DNA of 64,000 nucleotides, taken from contig NZ_CP035376.1 in NCBI RefSeq assembly GCF_004118975.1, positions 682,001 to 746,000 on the forward strand, in the 5' to 3' direction. The notes beneath the pieces are model-generated. The model saw only the letters and a program-made list of their open reading frames with translations, ran no database searches and was not told the origin of the DNA. Origin of the DNA: Luteimonas sp. YGD11-2. GTDB taxonomy: Bacteria; Pseudomonadota; Gammaproteobacteria; Xanthomonadales; Xanthomonadaceae. Below are positions 34,991 to 45,661 of the stretch, piece by piece; position 1 is the stretch's first letter; each line of letters begins with the position of its first letter. The position numbers were made by a program, and so were the translations under genes.

Positions 34991-37498
34991 ATGACCTCTC
35001 GCCTGCATCGCCTCGCCGGCCCCCTGCTTCTCGTCGCACTGCTGGCGGTGCCGCCACATGCGCCTGCGCGCACACCGGCCGCCGACGCCGCGACTGCCTC
35101 CGATGCGGGTGGCTATCGCCTGCCACCGCCCGAGCTGCAGGTGCTGGTCGATGCACCGCGCGCACCGCGACTGTCGCTGTCGCCGCGCCGCGACCTTGCC
35201 GCCTACCTGCGCAGCCCGGCACTGCCGGGCATCGACGTGGTCGCCCAGCCGGAACTCAAGCTCGGCGGCCTGCGTATCCATCCGCGCACCTATGCCGCCA
35301 GCCGCTTCTCGTTCGTCGACGACCTCTGGCTGCAGACCGTCGATGGTGGCGAGGAACGCCGCATCGCCGGCCTTCCGCAGCCGCTGTCGCTGGACACCAT
35401 GAGCTGGTCGCCCGACCAGCGCCATATCGCCTTCACCCGGGTGGACGCGCGTGCCGGTCGCGTCGAGCTGTGGATTGTGGACGTCGCCGCCGCGCGCGCA
35501 CGCCGCCTGATCGAGCAGCCGCTCAATACCGTGGTCGGCAGCGGCTTCGAGTGGTTGCCCGACAGCCAGGGCCTGCTGGTGCAGCTGCGCCCCGAGGGTC
35601 AGGGCGAGCCGCCGGCCGATGCCGGCATCCCCGCCGGTCCCAATATCCAGGAAACCGCCGGCGGCGGCGTGGTGCAGAGCCTGCGCACCTTCCAGGACCT
35701 GCTGCGCAATCCGCATGACGAGGCGGTGTTTGCACACTTTCTTACCACCCAGATCGCGCGTGTCGACCTGCGCGGTGGGGTGACGCCGGTCGGTGCGCCC
35801 GACCTGCATGTGGGCATGGCGGTTTCGCCCGATGGCCGGCACATCCTGCGCCAGCGCCTCGAGCGCCCGTTCTCCTACCTGGTGCCGTATTCGCGCTTCC
35901 CGCGGGTGATCGACGTGGTCGCGCTCGACGGCCGCGTCGTGCACACCGTGGCCAGGCTGCCGCTGGTGGAAGGCCTGCCAACCGGTAATGACGCCGTGGC
36001 CACGGGCGTGCGCCGCATCGCCTGGCGCGCGGATGCACCGGCCACCCTGGTGTGGGCGGAAGCACAGGATGGCGGCGATCCGTCTGTACAGACCGACGTG
36101 CGCGATCGCGTGTACATGCATGCCGCGCCGTTCCGCGGTGAGCCTCGGGTACTGGCCGAGCTGTCGATGCGCTATGCCGGTGCCGCGTGGGGCAATGGCG
36201 AACTGGCACTGCTCAACGAGTATTGGTGGCGCACCCGGCAGATCCGCGAATGGCGGCTGGCACCGGATGGCGACCGCGCGCCGCAGCTGATCCGCGAAGG
36301 CTCCTACGAGGACCGCTACGCGGATCCGGGCTCGCCGGTGATGGTGCCCGATGCCAACGGCTTCTCACGTCTGCTGGTCGGCGCCGATGGCAACAGCATC
36401 TACCGCATCGGCGAGGGTGCATCGCCCGAGGGCGACCGCCCGTTCCTGGACCGCCAGAGCCTTGCCGACGGCCGCAGCGAGCGTCTGTTCCACTCCAGCG
36501 CACCGTGGTACGAGATGCCGCGCGCGCTGCTCGACGACAACGCCACCCGCATCCTCACCACCCGCGAATCGCCCACCGAACCGGCGAACTTCTTCGTGCG
36601 CACGCTGGCCGGTGCCAGCGCGGAGCCGGTCGCGTTGACCGCGTTCGAGCATCCCACGCCGCAGCTGCGCGATGTGGTCAAGGAGCAGATCCGCTACCGC
36701 CGCAACGATGGCGTCGAACTTACCGGCACCCTGTACCTGCCGCCGGGCTACGACCCGCAGCGCGACGGCCCGCGGCCGCTGCTGATGTGGGCCTACCCGC
36801 AGGAGTTCAAATCCGCCGACGCGGCAAGCCAGGTCACCGATTCGCCATACCGCTTCAATACGGTCAGCTACTGGGGCCCGCTGGCGTATCTGGCCACCGG
36901 CTACGTGGTGCTCGACGACCCGGCGATGCCGATCGTCGGCGAAGGCGACGCCGAGCCCAACGACACCTATGTCGAGCAGCTGGTCGCCAGCGCGCAGGCC
37001 GCGGTGGACGAGGTGGTGCGCCGTGGCGTGGCCGACCGGGACCGCATCGCCGTGGGCGGGCATTCCTATGGCGCGTTCATGACCGCCAACCTGCTGGCGC
37101 ATTCGGACCTGTTCCGTGCCGGCATCGCGCGCAGCGGCGCCTACAACCGCTCGCTCACGCCGTTCGGCTTCCAGGCCGAGGAGCGCAACTACTGGCAGGC
37201 GCAGGGCACCTACCAGCAGATGTCGCCGTTCAACCATGCGGAGAAGATCCGCGAGCCGATCCTGCTCATCCACGGCGAGGAGGACAACAACTCCGGCACC
37301 TTCCCGATGCAGAGCGAGCGCATGTACGCGGCCATCAAGGGCCTGGGCGGCACCACGCGGCTGGTGATGCTGCCGCGCGAGTCGCACGGCTACCGCGCGC
37401 GTGAATCGATCCTGCACATGCTGCACGAGAGCCACCAGTGGCTGGAAACCCATGTGCGCAACGCGCCGCCGCGCGAGCAGAAGGCCGCCGCGCGCTGA
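34991..37498 (+). CDS. S9 family serine peptidase, glutamyl-endopeptidase-like
   Basis: The 835-residue protein has an N-terminal signal peptide (MTSRLHRLAGPLLLVALLAV, cleavage near residue 26), a beta-propeller-like region to about residue 560, and a C-terminal alpha/beta hydrolase domain. The triad is Ser692 in GGHSYGAF, Asp765 in HGEEDNNSG and His799 in RESHGY. Ending and length resemble plant-type glutamyl endopeptidases of family S9, and YPQEFKSADAASQV fits that group. It should act in the periplasm or outside the cell. A GC-rich hairpin about 110 bases downstream can end transcription. Confidence 0.88.
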   Translation: MTSRLHRLAGPLLLVALLAVPPHAPARTPAADAATASDAGGYRLPPPELQVLVDAPRAPRLSLSPRRDLAAYLRSPALPGIDVVAQPELKLGGLRIHPRTYAASRFSFVDDLWLQTVDGGEERRIAGLPQPLSLDTMSWSPDQRHIAFTRVDARAGRVELWIVDVAAARARRLIEQPLNTVVGSGFEWLPDSQGLLVQLRPEGQGEPPADAGIPAGPNIQETAGGGVVQSLRTFQDLLRNPHDEAVFAHFLTTQIARVDLRGGVTPVGAPDLHVGMAVSPDGRHILRQRLERPFSYLVPYSRFPRVIDVVALDGRVVHTVARLPLVEGLPTGNDAVATGVRRIAWRADAPATLVWAEAQDGGDPSVQTDVRDRVYMHAAPFRGEPRVLAELSMRYAGAAWGNGELALLNEYWWRTRQIREWRLAPDGDRAPQLIREGSYEDRYADPGSPVMVPDANGFSRLLVGADGNSIYRIGEGASPEGDRPFLDRQSLADGRSERLFHSSAPWYEMPRALLDDNATRILTTRESPTEPANFFVRTLAGASAEPVALTAFEHPTPQLRDVVKEQIRYRRNDGVELTGTLYLPPGYDPQRDGPRPLLMWAYPQEFKSADAASQVTDSPYRFNTVSYWGPLAYLATGYVVLDDPAMPIVGEGDAEPNDTYVEQLVASAQAAVDEVVRRGVADRDRIAVGGHSYGAFMTANLLAHSDLFRAGIARSGAYNRSLTPFGFQAEERNYWQAQGTYQQMSPFNHAEKIREPILLIHGEEDNNSGTFPMQSERMYAAIKGLGGTTRLVMLPRESHGYRARESILHMLHESHQWLETHVRNAPPREQKAAAR

Positions 37499-37609
37499 GG
37501 GGGCAGCCACGCTCGGCGCTCGTGATCGCCGTGCGGGCGGCGCTCAGCAGCCGGAAAGCTGCTCGGCGATCGAGGTGCGTGAGCACGACGTGGAATTCGC
37601 GACGACATC

Positions 37610-37640
37610 CCGGGGCGGCCTCGGTGCCGCCCCGGTTTCC
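37610..37640 (+). terminator. Rho-independent terminator
   Basis: CCGGGGCGGC pairs with GCCGCCCCGG around a CTCGGT loop, followed by TTTCCT. It lies 112 bases after the peptidase stop and before the LysM gene, separating the two units. Confidence 0.7.
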
Positions 37641-37718
37641 TAGGGTCATCCCCAGCTGCCTCGCGGGACCCCGCATCGGACACTTGCCACCATCCATTCC
37701 GATCGCCGGAGTTCCAAG

Positions 37719-39437
37719 ATGGTGCACATGATCCACGACGGTGGGCGCGCCTATGTCCCACCGCCGCCGCCGCCGCCACCGGCGGAACGCACGCAGCCGG
37801 TACAGCACCGCGTCGCCGGCGGCGACACCGTGCAGTCGCTGGCCGAGCAGTACGCAGTGAGCCCGGAGGCGATCCGCGCCGCCAATCCGCAGCTGGGGCA
37901 GGGCGGCAATATCGCCCGCGGCGATGTACTCGAGATCCCGCCGCCGCCGCAGAGCGTCACCGGCGACATCGACGCCGGTAGCGCCACCCACTCGACCACC
38001 GACGTCAAGGTCACCCTCAAGAACGACGACGGCTCCATCACATGGAAGCCGGACAGCCTGTCGGTGAAGCTCACCGACAAGCAGAAGACCGAACTCGACA
38101 ACAGCCGCCCCGAAGGCAGCAACCGCCGCGACACCGCCGGTTTCTCGGTGAGCGTCTCCGAAGAGTCCTCGGTCACGGTCACCGAAAGCCACAGCAACAC
38201 CCATTCCAGCTTCACCATCGCCACGCAGATGCAGGTCGGCGTGTCCGGCGAGGTGAGCGCCGGTGGCGGCAAGGGCGGCCTGGACATCAGCGGCGGGGTC
38301 ACTACCGGCGTCGAGGCCAAATACAAGGTCTCGCTGCCGGGCGAGGCGACGGTCGAGCAGGCCGCGCAGGTCAATCCCTTCGACCCGACGACCCTCCCGG
38401 TCGGCGGCAGCGTGACGTTGAACGGCAGCGATTACGTCAACACCTCGTTCGATGCCTCGTTCCGCTACATCGGCACGCAGACCAGGGTGAACAGCTCCGA
38501 GGGCACCAGCTACGTCATGGAGCGCGTGGACGAGAACACCGTGCGCGTAACCGCCGGCCCCACCGAGACCATCAATGCCTTCAACGGCGTCGGCGTGTCG
38601 GTCGGCGACGTCAAGGTCATGGCCGGGCGCGAGGACCAGCTGCACGGCGCCACGCTGCAGACCGCGGAGTTCGACATCACCACGCCGGAAGGCCAGGCCG
38701 CGCTGCAGCACTTCAATGCCACCGGCCAGGTCCCCCACGAAACCGCCGGCGTGTCCGACGTGGCCACGATCGAGCGCGTGGACTTCTCCTCGCAGACCCA
38801 GCTGCGCGCGGAGTTCGGCAAGCACGCCGACATCACCCTCGGCGGGGAGGCGAACACCGGCAGTTCGGTGAAGATCACCTATCCCGACGGGTCGTATTCG
38901 CTTACCACCGACCTCGGCTACGGCGGCAACGTGCCGCTGACGATCGAGCAGCGTTTCGATGCCGAGGGCCACGAGCTGCCGGGCGAGCGCAGCTATACCT
39001 TCGAGGTGAACACCGACCGCCCGGCCTACGGCTGGTTCGATCGTTTCATGGGCGCCAACGAGGCATCCGAGGAGCAGTCGATGGCCAACCTCCTCAATGC
39101 CGCGCTGACCGGGTCGGTCGATGGCAGCGGGCCGGTGCAGGCAGCCGACACGGTCACCCTGACCTTCAGCGAGTCGCAGATGCAGGCGCTGATGGAGCAG
39201 ACGCAGGCCACCGTCGATGCATCCGACGTCGGCGGCGGCGATGCGGACCTGCGGGTCATGCTGGGCGACGGGAACTATTCGCCGACGCCGACCGATTTCG
39301 CCATCTCGCTGGCGCGCAACCTCAACAGCGAACCCTACGGCTTCATCGACAAGCTATGGCGCATCTCGTCGGGTGCGGACGGTGACTCCGCCAACAACCG
39401 CTACGACCGCATCGACGTCGAAGCCAGTACGTCCTGA
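37719..39437 (+). CDS. LysM-domain protein with a long beta-rich C-terminus, function unknown
   Basis: The 572-residue protein starts MVHMIHDGGRAYV, then has a run of eight prolines and a single LysM domain (about 29-75: HRVAGGDTVQSLAEQYAVSP, AIRAANPQL, GDVLEIPPP). No signal peptide is seen. The remaining 490 residues are Ser/Thr/Gly/Val-rich and look like repeated beta strands, with segments such as FDITTPEGQAALQHF and a final YGWFDRFMG region. I recall Lysobacter proteins with similar proline/LysM openings but know of no function. LysM would bind peptidoglycan; the lack of a signal suggests export by a one-step secretion system or a cytoplasmic role. A toxin or contact factor is possible but not supported by any catalytic motif. 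Confidence 0.7.
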   Translation: MVHMIHDGGRAYVPPPPPPPPAERTQPVQHRVAGGDTVQSLAEQYAVSPEAIRAANPQLGQGGNIARGDVLEIPPPPQSVTGDIDAGSATHSTTDVKVTLKNDDGSITWKPDSLSVKLTDKQKTELDNSRPEGSNRRDTAGFSVSVSEESSVTVTESHSNTHSSFTIATQMQVGVSGEVSAGGGKGGLDISGGVTTGVEAKYKVSLPGEATVEQAAQVNPFDPTTLPVGGSVTLNGSDYVNTSFDASFRYIGTQTRVNSSEGTSYVMERVDENTVRVTAGPTETINAFNGVGVSVGDVKVMAGREDQLHGATLQTAEFDITTPEGQAALQHFNATGQVPHETAGVSDVATIERVDFSSQTQLRAEFGKHADITLGGEANTGSSVKITYPDGSYSLTTDLGYGGNVPLTIEQRFDAEGHELPGERSYTFEVNTDRPAYGWFDRFMGANEASEEQSMANLLNAALTGSVDGSGPVQAADTVTLTFSESQMQALMEQTQATVDASDVGGGDADLRVMLGDGNYSPTPTDFAISLARNLNSEPYGFIDKLWRISSGADGDSANNRYDRIDVEASTS

Positions 39438-39467
39438 CCTCCGTACCCATGCACGAACTGCAGTAAC

Positions 39468-39495
39468 GAAAAGGGCCGCTTGCGCGGCCCTCTTC
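39468..39495. terminator. Bidirectional terminator between the LysM gene and metK
   Basis: AGGGCCGC (39472-39479) and GCGGCCCT (39484-39491) enclose a TTGC loop. On the minus strand the stem is followed by TTTTCG, and the plus side has CTTC, so it suits metK best. Confidence 0.85.
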
Positions 39496-39515
39496 ATGTG
39501 CAGCGGTCTACCGGT

Positions 39516-40742
<1,227 letters not shown>

Positions 40743-40869
40743 CGGCAATATCCTTGTATTCGGATGAAAAGATGGCCGCGGATGATACAGCTCCACGCGC
40801 CCGCACGCATGTTCGCCGGTGCGGCGTTGCGCCTTGGTTAAACTGGCTGGCCGCTGCTGGAGAAACGCC

Positions 40870-41613
40870 ATGATCCCCACCCCCGAAACGTCGCCGTTCG
40901 ACGACGACGACCTCGCCAGGCTCGAAGCGCTGCTCTACGACCACGCCGGCGAGGGCGATGGCATGCCTCTGGAGGCCGTGGACGGGTTGTTCTCCGCACT
41001 GATCGTCGGCCCGGAACCGGTGCTGCCCGACGAGGCGTTGCCGCAGGTGCTGGGCGACGGCGAAGCGGCGCCGGAACTGGTCGAACTGCTGCGCAAGCTG
41101 TGGGAGCACATCACCTGGCGCGTGCGCCAGCCGTTGCCCGTGGATGACGATGCCGATGCCGCCTACGAGCTGATGCCGTTCGTCGGCCTGCCGGAGCTGG
41201 AGGACGGCGAAGACGACGACATCGACGCGATCCCGCGCGACTTCCCGGTGGGTGCGCTGTGGGCGGCCGGATTCCTGCAGGGCATGTCGCTGCGCGCCGA
41301 CGCGTGGACGAAGTGGATGGACGCCGATGGCGACCTCGCGCTCGACATCCAGGACCTGATGCGGATGTCGGTGGCGACGCCGGAGCACGCCGCGGAAATG
41401 GAACTCGACGCCGACGACCTGCTCGACTTCGACGACCGCTGGGGGCTGCTCGCCTCGGTGCCGGCGCTGCTGCAGGATCTTGACCTGATGCGCTTCGAGG
41501 CACAGCGCCCGCGCGAACCGATCCGCCGCGACGCGCTGCCGGGCCGCAACGATCCCTGCCCCTGCGGCAGTGGCCAGAAATGGAAGAAGTGCTGCGGCAG
41601 CACGGTGCACTGA
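40870..41613 (+). CDS. UPF0149/YecA-like protein with SEC-C zinc motif
   Basis: The 247-residue acidic protein has an N-terminal UPF0149 (YgfB/YecA-like) helical domain, with [20 protein letters not shown] and [14 protein letters not shown]. It ends in a SEC-C motif, [19 protein letters not shown], whose three cysteines (the SEC-C pattern C-x-C-x8-C) plus a His or fourth Cys bind zinc. SEC-C motifs mediate binding to ribosomes or SecB-like partners. Biological role is not settled. The next gene begins seven bases after its stop. Confidence 0.88.
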   Translation: MIPTPETSPFDDDDLARLEALLYDHAGEGDGMPLEAVDGLFSALIVGPEPVLPDEALPQVLGDGEAAPELVELLRKLWEHITWRVRQPLPVDDDADAAYELMPFVGLPELEDGEDDDIDAIPRDFPVGALWAAGFLQGMSLRADAWTKWMDADGDLALDIQDLMRMSVATPEHAAEMELDADDLLDFDDRWGLLASVPALLQDLDLMRFEAQRPREPIRRDALPGRNDPCPCGSGQKWKKCCGSTVH

Positions 41614-41619
41614 CCGCGC

Positions 41620-42675
41620 ATGGATTCGCTGACCCAGATCCTGCTTGGCGCCTCGGTGGCTGCGGCCGTGGTGCCGGCGCGGCACCGGCGCGCCGCCATG
41701 GGGGCAGGCGCGGTGCTCGGCACGCTGCCGGACCTCGACTCGCTGCCGCTGTGGCTGCTGACCGACGACCCGGTCGCGCAGATGACCCTGCACCGCGGGT
41801 TGTCGCACTCGCTGTTCGTCCTGCCGCTGGTGGCGTGGGCGCTGTGGGCGTGGTTCCGGCGCCGCGGCGGACGCGTGGCCGACGCGCCGCGGGCGTGGTT
41901 CTGGGCGTTCCAGCTGGCGTTGGTGACCCACCCGCTGCTCGATGCGTTCACCGTCTACGGCACCCAGCTGCTGTGGCCGCTGCCGGCACCGCCGGTGATG
42001 TTGTCGAGCCTGTTCATCATCGATCCGGCCTATACGGTATGGCTGCTCGGTGGGGTGCTGGTGGCCTTGTGGGCCGGCGCGAAACCGGTGGCGCGCACCG
42101 CGCTGGTCGCCGGGCTGGTGCTGAGCAGCGGCTACATCGGCTGGTCGCTGGCGGCCAAGGCGATGGTCGAGCGCGAGGCGACGCGCACGCTGGCGACGAT
42201 GGGGCTCGCCGATGCGCCGCGCTTCTCGGTGCCGATGCCACTCAACACGCTGCTGTGGCGGGTGGTGGTGATGACGCCCGACGGCTACCTGGAAGGCGAG
42301 CGTTCGGTCGTGGCCGATCGTGGACCGATCCATTTCCGCGCACATGATTCCGATGTGCAGGCGCTGGCCGCGGCCGGCGACCTGCCGGCGGTGCAGCGCC
42401 TGCAGTGGTTCAACCATGGCTTCATGCGCGCGCAGGTGCGTGACGGCACCCTGGTGCTCAGCGACCTGCGCATGGGCCTGGAGCCGGGCTACTTCTTCAA
42501 CTTCGCCGTGGCCCGGCGCGCTGGCGATGGCAACTGGCAGGCACTGGCGCCGCCGCGACAGCTGCCCGGCGACGCCGGCCGGGGCGAACAGCTCGCCGGG
42601 CTGTGGCAGCGCATCTGGCAGCAGCCTGCGGCGGGCGTGCCGGCCGCCACGCAGCCCGCGGCCGGCGCTCAGTAG
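41620..42675 (+). CDS. Membrane-bound metal-dependent hydrolase, DUF457/YdjM family
   Basis: The 351-residue protein starts MDSLTQILLGASVAAAV and has the His/Asp pattern of the YdjM family: GTLPDLDSLP, LHRGLSHSLFV and THPLLDAFTVYGTQ, all near the first spans. About four to five hydrophobic segments precede a soluble C-terminal half. The family is predicted to be an inner-membrane metal hydrolase, possibly acting on lipids, but no reaction is proven. It is probably co-transcribed with the SEC-C gene (six-base gap). Its stop overlaps that of the convergent methyltransferase gene. Confidence 0.82.
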   Translation: MDSLTQILLGASVAAAVVPARHRRAAMGAGAVLGTLPDLDSLPLWLLTDDPVAQMTLHRGLSHSLFVLPLVAWALWAWFRRRGGRVADAPRAWFWAFQLALVTHPLLDAFTVYGTQLLWPLPAPPVMLSSLFIIDPAYTVWLLGGVLVALWAGAKPVARTALVAGLVLSSGYIGWSLAAKAMVEREATRTLATMGLADAPRFSVPMPLNTLLWRVVVMTPDGYLEGERSVVADRGPIHFRAHDSDVQALAAAGDLPAVQRLQWFNHGFMRAQVRDGTLVLSDLRMGLEPGYFFNFAVARRAGDGNWQALAPPRQLPGDAGRGEQLAGLWQRIWQQPAAGVPAATQPAAGAQ

Positions 42676-43502
42676 ACCGTCGCGCGTGCCTGCATGAAGG
42701 CGTAGAAGAACACCGCGTCCGGGTCGTTCTGCACCTGGGCGATCTCGCGGCGCATGCCCTCGACGACCTCCGAGGTGACGCAACCGGCGGCGATCAGCTG
42801 GTCGGCCGCCGACAGCAGCAGTTCCTCCCAGAAGGCGATCATGGTCTTGCGCAGCGCCGGCTCGCGGTTGTCGAAGTGGAAGGTCTTGACCTCGGTCGAG
42901 ACGTCGCGGAAGCCACCGGCCAGCAGCAGGTTGCCGAGCTTGGCGCCGATGAACGGATCGCCGCCGCTGTCGTACTGGAAGTCGTTGAACGCCATCCAGT
43001 AGCGCCAGACGTTGGGCGAGTACGGGTCGAGCACGAACGACGCGTTCATGACCTCGGTGACGTAGACCGGCGCACCCGGCGCCAGCACCCGTCGCACTTC
43101 GCTGAGCACGCGCGCAGGCTTCGGCACGTGTTCGAGTACCCAGCACAGGTAGGCGGCATCGAAGCTGCGCGGCTCGAAGGGCAGGTCGGTGGCGTCGGCC
43201 TGGCGGAAGTCGTAGCGGCCATCGAGCCATGGCTGTTGCGCGAGTCGTGCGCGGGCGGCGTCGACCTGCGCCGTGCTGAGGTCGACCCCGGTCACGTGCA
43301 GGTCGGGGAAACGTCGCAGCAGGATCTCGGTCTGCGCGCCGACTCCGCTGCCGACCTCGAGCAGCCGTTTCGCGCCGGGATAATCGATGTTGCGGAAGAT
43401 CGTCGACTCGGCGAGCCGCGCCTGGCGCACCAGGCGTGCCTGCTCGGTGGGCGAGAAGCCGTGCAGGTAGGGGAAGTCGACGCAGGCGGGAAGGTCGCTC
43501 AT
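42669..43502 (-). CDS. Class I SAM-dependent methyltransferase
   Basis: The 277-residue protein has motif I LLEVGSGVGAQTEILL, an acidic residue at the end of strand 2 (VTGVDLS), and DATDLPFEPRSFDAAYLC as motif IV. The fold is that of UbiE/Coq5-type small-molecule methyltransferases; the substrate is unknown. The start at 43502 (MSDLPACVDFPYL) was preferred to a start ten codons upstream, which lies in GC-rich sequence without a ribosome site. It is separated from dusB by about 130 bases, so probably has its own promoter. Confidence 0.82.
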   Translation of the reverse strand: MSDLPACVDFPYLHGFSPTEQARLVRQARLAESTIFRNIDYPGAKRLLEVGSGVGAQTEILLRRFPDLHVTGVDLSTAQVDAARARLAQQPWLDGRYDFRQADATDLPFEPRSFDAAYLCWVLEHVPKPARVLSEVRRVLAPGAPVYVTEVMNASFVLDPYSPNVWRYWMAFNDFQYDSGGDPFIGAKLGNLLLAGGFRDVSTEVKTFHFDNREPALRKTMIAFWEELLLSAADQLIAAGCVTSEVVEGMRREIAQVQNDPDAVFFYAFMQARATVY

Positions 43503-43631
43503 GGGCGTGGCGCGTTGAGGGGCAGGGCCCATTCTAGGAATCCCGGCGTCTGCGCGCTGCGGCGCGTTTGCAACAGCGTGTGTGCCGGTACCGGGCCCGG
43601 GCGTGCCATCACCGTGGGCCCACGACGGGGC

Positions 43632-44645
43632 TCAGGCCGCGTCGGCCCACTCCGGGGCGACGCCCGCGATCAGCGCGTCGAAATAGTCGCGGGTCAGCGC
43701 CAGCTGGGCCTGCGCGGTCTCGGCGCGGTTGACCACGGCGCGGAACGCCGCGCGCTGTTCGGCCGAATGCTCCGGGCGGTCCTTCGCATACCAGCCCAGG
43801 TGCTTGCGCGCGATGCGCACGCCGCTCTGCTCGCCATAGAAGGCGTGCAGGGCCTCGAGATGGCCGAGCAGCACGTCGCGGACCTCGGCCAGGGTCGGCG
43901 GTGGCAGGCGTTCGCCGGTCGCCAGGAAGTGCGCGATCTCGCGGAAGATCCACGGCCGGCCCTGCGCGGCGCGCCCCACCATCACCGCGTCGGCACCGGT
44001 ATGGCGCAGCACCATGGCCGCCCTGTCGGGCGAATCGATATCACCGTTGGCGATGACCGGGATCGTCAGCTGCGCCCTGATCGCGGCGATGGTGTCGTAC
44101 TCGGCCTGGCCGCTGTACTGCTGGTCGCGGGTACGGCCGTGGATGGTCAGCGCGGTGATGCCGGCGGCCTCGGCGATGCGCGCGATCACCGGCGCGTTGC
44201 GGTTGTCCGCGTCCCAGCCGGTGCGGATCTTCAGGGTGACGGGAACGTCCACCGCGCCGACCACGGCCTCGAGGATGCGGCCGACCAGCGCCTCGTCGCG
44301 CATCAGCGCCGAACCCGCCCAGGCGTTGCACACCTTCTTGGCGGGGCAGCCCATGTTGATGTCGATGATCTGCGCGCCGTGCCCGACATTGTGGCGCGCG
44401 GCCTCGGCCATCACCGCCGGCTCGGTGCCGGCGATCTGCACCGACACCGGGTCGGGCTCGCCGACGTGGTCCATGCGGTGCAGCGACTTGCGCGTATTCC
44501 AGAAGCGCGGATCGCTGGTGGTCATCTCCGACACCGCCAGCCCGGCGCCCAGCCGCTTGCACAGCTGGCGGAACGGCTTGTCGGTGACCCCGGCCATCGG
44601 GGCCAGGACCACGCGGGGTTCGATGCGGTGCGGGCCGATCTGCAT
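43632..44645 (-). CDS. dusB: tRNA-dihydrouridine synthase B
   Basis: The 337-residue FMN enzyme reduces uridines in the tRNA D-loop. VVLAPMAGVTDKPFR begins the TIM barrel, and NMGCPAKKVCNAWAGSALM contains the catalytic cysteine and the DusB-type signature; HGRTRDQQYSG and GDIDSPDRAAMV follow. The start at 44645 (MQIGPHRIEPRVV) is the family start. In E. coli dusB precedes fis; here no fis gene is next to it, and ribokinase lies upstream. Confidence 0.92.
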   Translation of the reverse strand: MQIGPHRIEPRVVLAPMAGVTDKPFRQLCKRLGAGLAVSEMTTSDPRFWNTRKSLHRMDHVGEPDPVSVQIAGTEPAVMAEAARHNVGHGAQIIDINMGCPAKKVCNAWAGSALMRDEALVGRILEAVVGAVDVPVTLKIRTGWDADNRNAPVIARIAEAAGITALTIHGRTRDQQYSGQAEYDTIAAIRAQLTIPVIANGDIDSPDRAAMVLRHTGADAVMVGRAAQGRPWIFREIAHFLATGERLPPPTLAEVRDVLLGHLEALHAFYGEQSGVRIARKHLGWYAKDRPEHSAEQRAAFRAVVNRAETAQAQLALTRDYFDALIAGVAPEWADAA

Positions 44646-44691
44646 GGCGGCATTGTAGGCGCTGGTGCCGGCGGGCCGGCCGCCACGGTCG

Positions 44692-45654
44692 TCAGTCGTC
44701 GGCGCGCAGCAGTGGCATCGCCACCGCGGCGCCGGCGCGTTCGGTGGAGGCGGCCGCGTAACGGCTGGCGAAGCGCAGCTGCGCGCTGAAGGCGCGCTGC
44801 GGGTGCAGGGCGAGCGCCGCGGCGAGTGCGCCGTTGAAGGCATCGCCCGCGCCGGTGGTGTCGACCACCCGCGCCGGATGTGCCGGCAGCCGCGCATATG
44901 GCCGGGCATCGCCGAAGCGCGCCGGGTCGGCATGGGAGACGAAGCAGCCGGCGCCGCCAAGGGTCACCACCACCGTGCCCTGCGGCAGCAGCGCGCGACA
45001 CAGCGCGTGCAATGCGCCATCGTCGAGGGCCGCCACCGCGTCGTCGTCGATGCGGCCATGGCCATGCGCCGCCAGCAGCGCGGCGAATTCACTCTCGTTG
45101 GGCGTCAGCAGGTCGCAGCAGGCCAGCAGTTCCGCGTCCACGACGGCATCCGCCGGCGCCGGATTGAGCATTGCCAGCGCGCCACCGCGGCGCGCCTGTG
45201 CGAGCGCGGCGGCGATCGCGTCGCGGGGTGATTCCAGCTGCGCCAGTACCACGGCCGCAGCCGCCAACGCCCCGGCATGGCCTTCGGCAAACGCCGCATC
45301 CAGGGTGGCGTTCGCGCCCGGCCCGATCACGATCGAATTGCGGCCGGCGTCATCGGTGTAGATGCCGGCGGTGCCGGTGGGTGCATCGCTTGCGCGTGCC
45401 TGCAGGTCGATGCCGTCGGCAGCTGCGAGATCACGGGCGAGGGCACCACCGGCGTCATCACCGAGCGCGCAGACGAAGCGTACGTCCGCACCGGCGCGGC
45501 GCGCGGCGACCGCCTGGTTGAAGCCCTTGCCGCCGGGGCCGGTGCTGTAGGCACCGGCCAGCGTCTCACCGGGCCGCGGCAGGCGCGTCGCGCGCCACAC
45601 ATGGTCGACATTGAACGAGCCGACGACGATGACGCCTGCGCGTGCCCCTGCCAT
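44692..45654 (-). CDS. rbsK: Ribokinase-family sugar kinase
   Basis: The 320-residue PfkB-family kinase has VIVVGSFNVDHVWRATRLP, the GGKGFNQAVAAAR-like substrate loop (here GGKGFNQAVAARRAG) and the C-terminal ATP/anion-hole motif DTTGAGDAFNGALAAA with the catalytic Asp. It most likely phosphorylates ribose from nucleosides. It starts seven bases after the stop of the nucleoside transporter, so the two form an uptake-and-use operon. Substrate preference (ribose or another pentose) is inferred from context. Confidence 0.88.
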   Translation of the reverse strand: MAGARAGVIVVGSFNVDHVWRATRLPRPGETLAGAYSTGPGGKGFNQAVAARRAGADVRFVCALGDDAGGALARDLAAADGIDLQARASDAPTGTAGIYTDDAGRNSIVIGPGANATLDAAFAEGHAGALAAAAVVLAQLESPRDAIAAALAQARRGGALAMLNPAPADAVVDAELLACCDLLTPNESEFAALLAAHGHGRIDDDAVAALDDGALHALCRALLPQGTVVVTLGGAGCFVSHADPARFGDARPYARLPAHPARVVDTTGAGDAFNGALAAALALHPQRAFSAQLRFASRYAAASTERAGAAVAMPLLRADD

Positions 45655-45661
45655 GCCGGAC

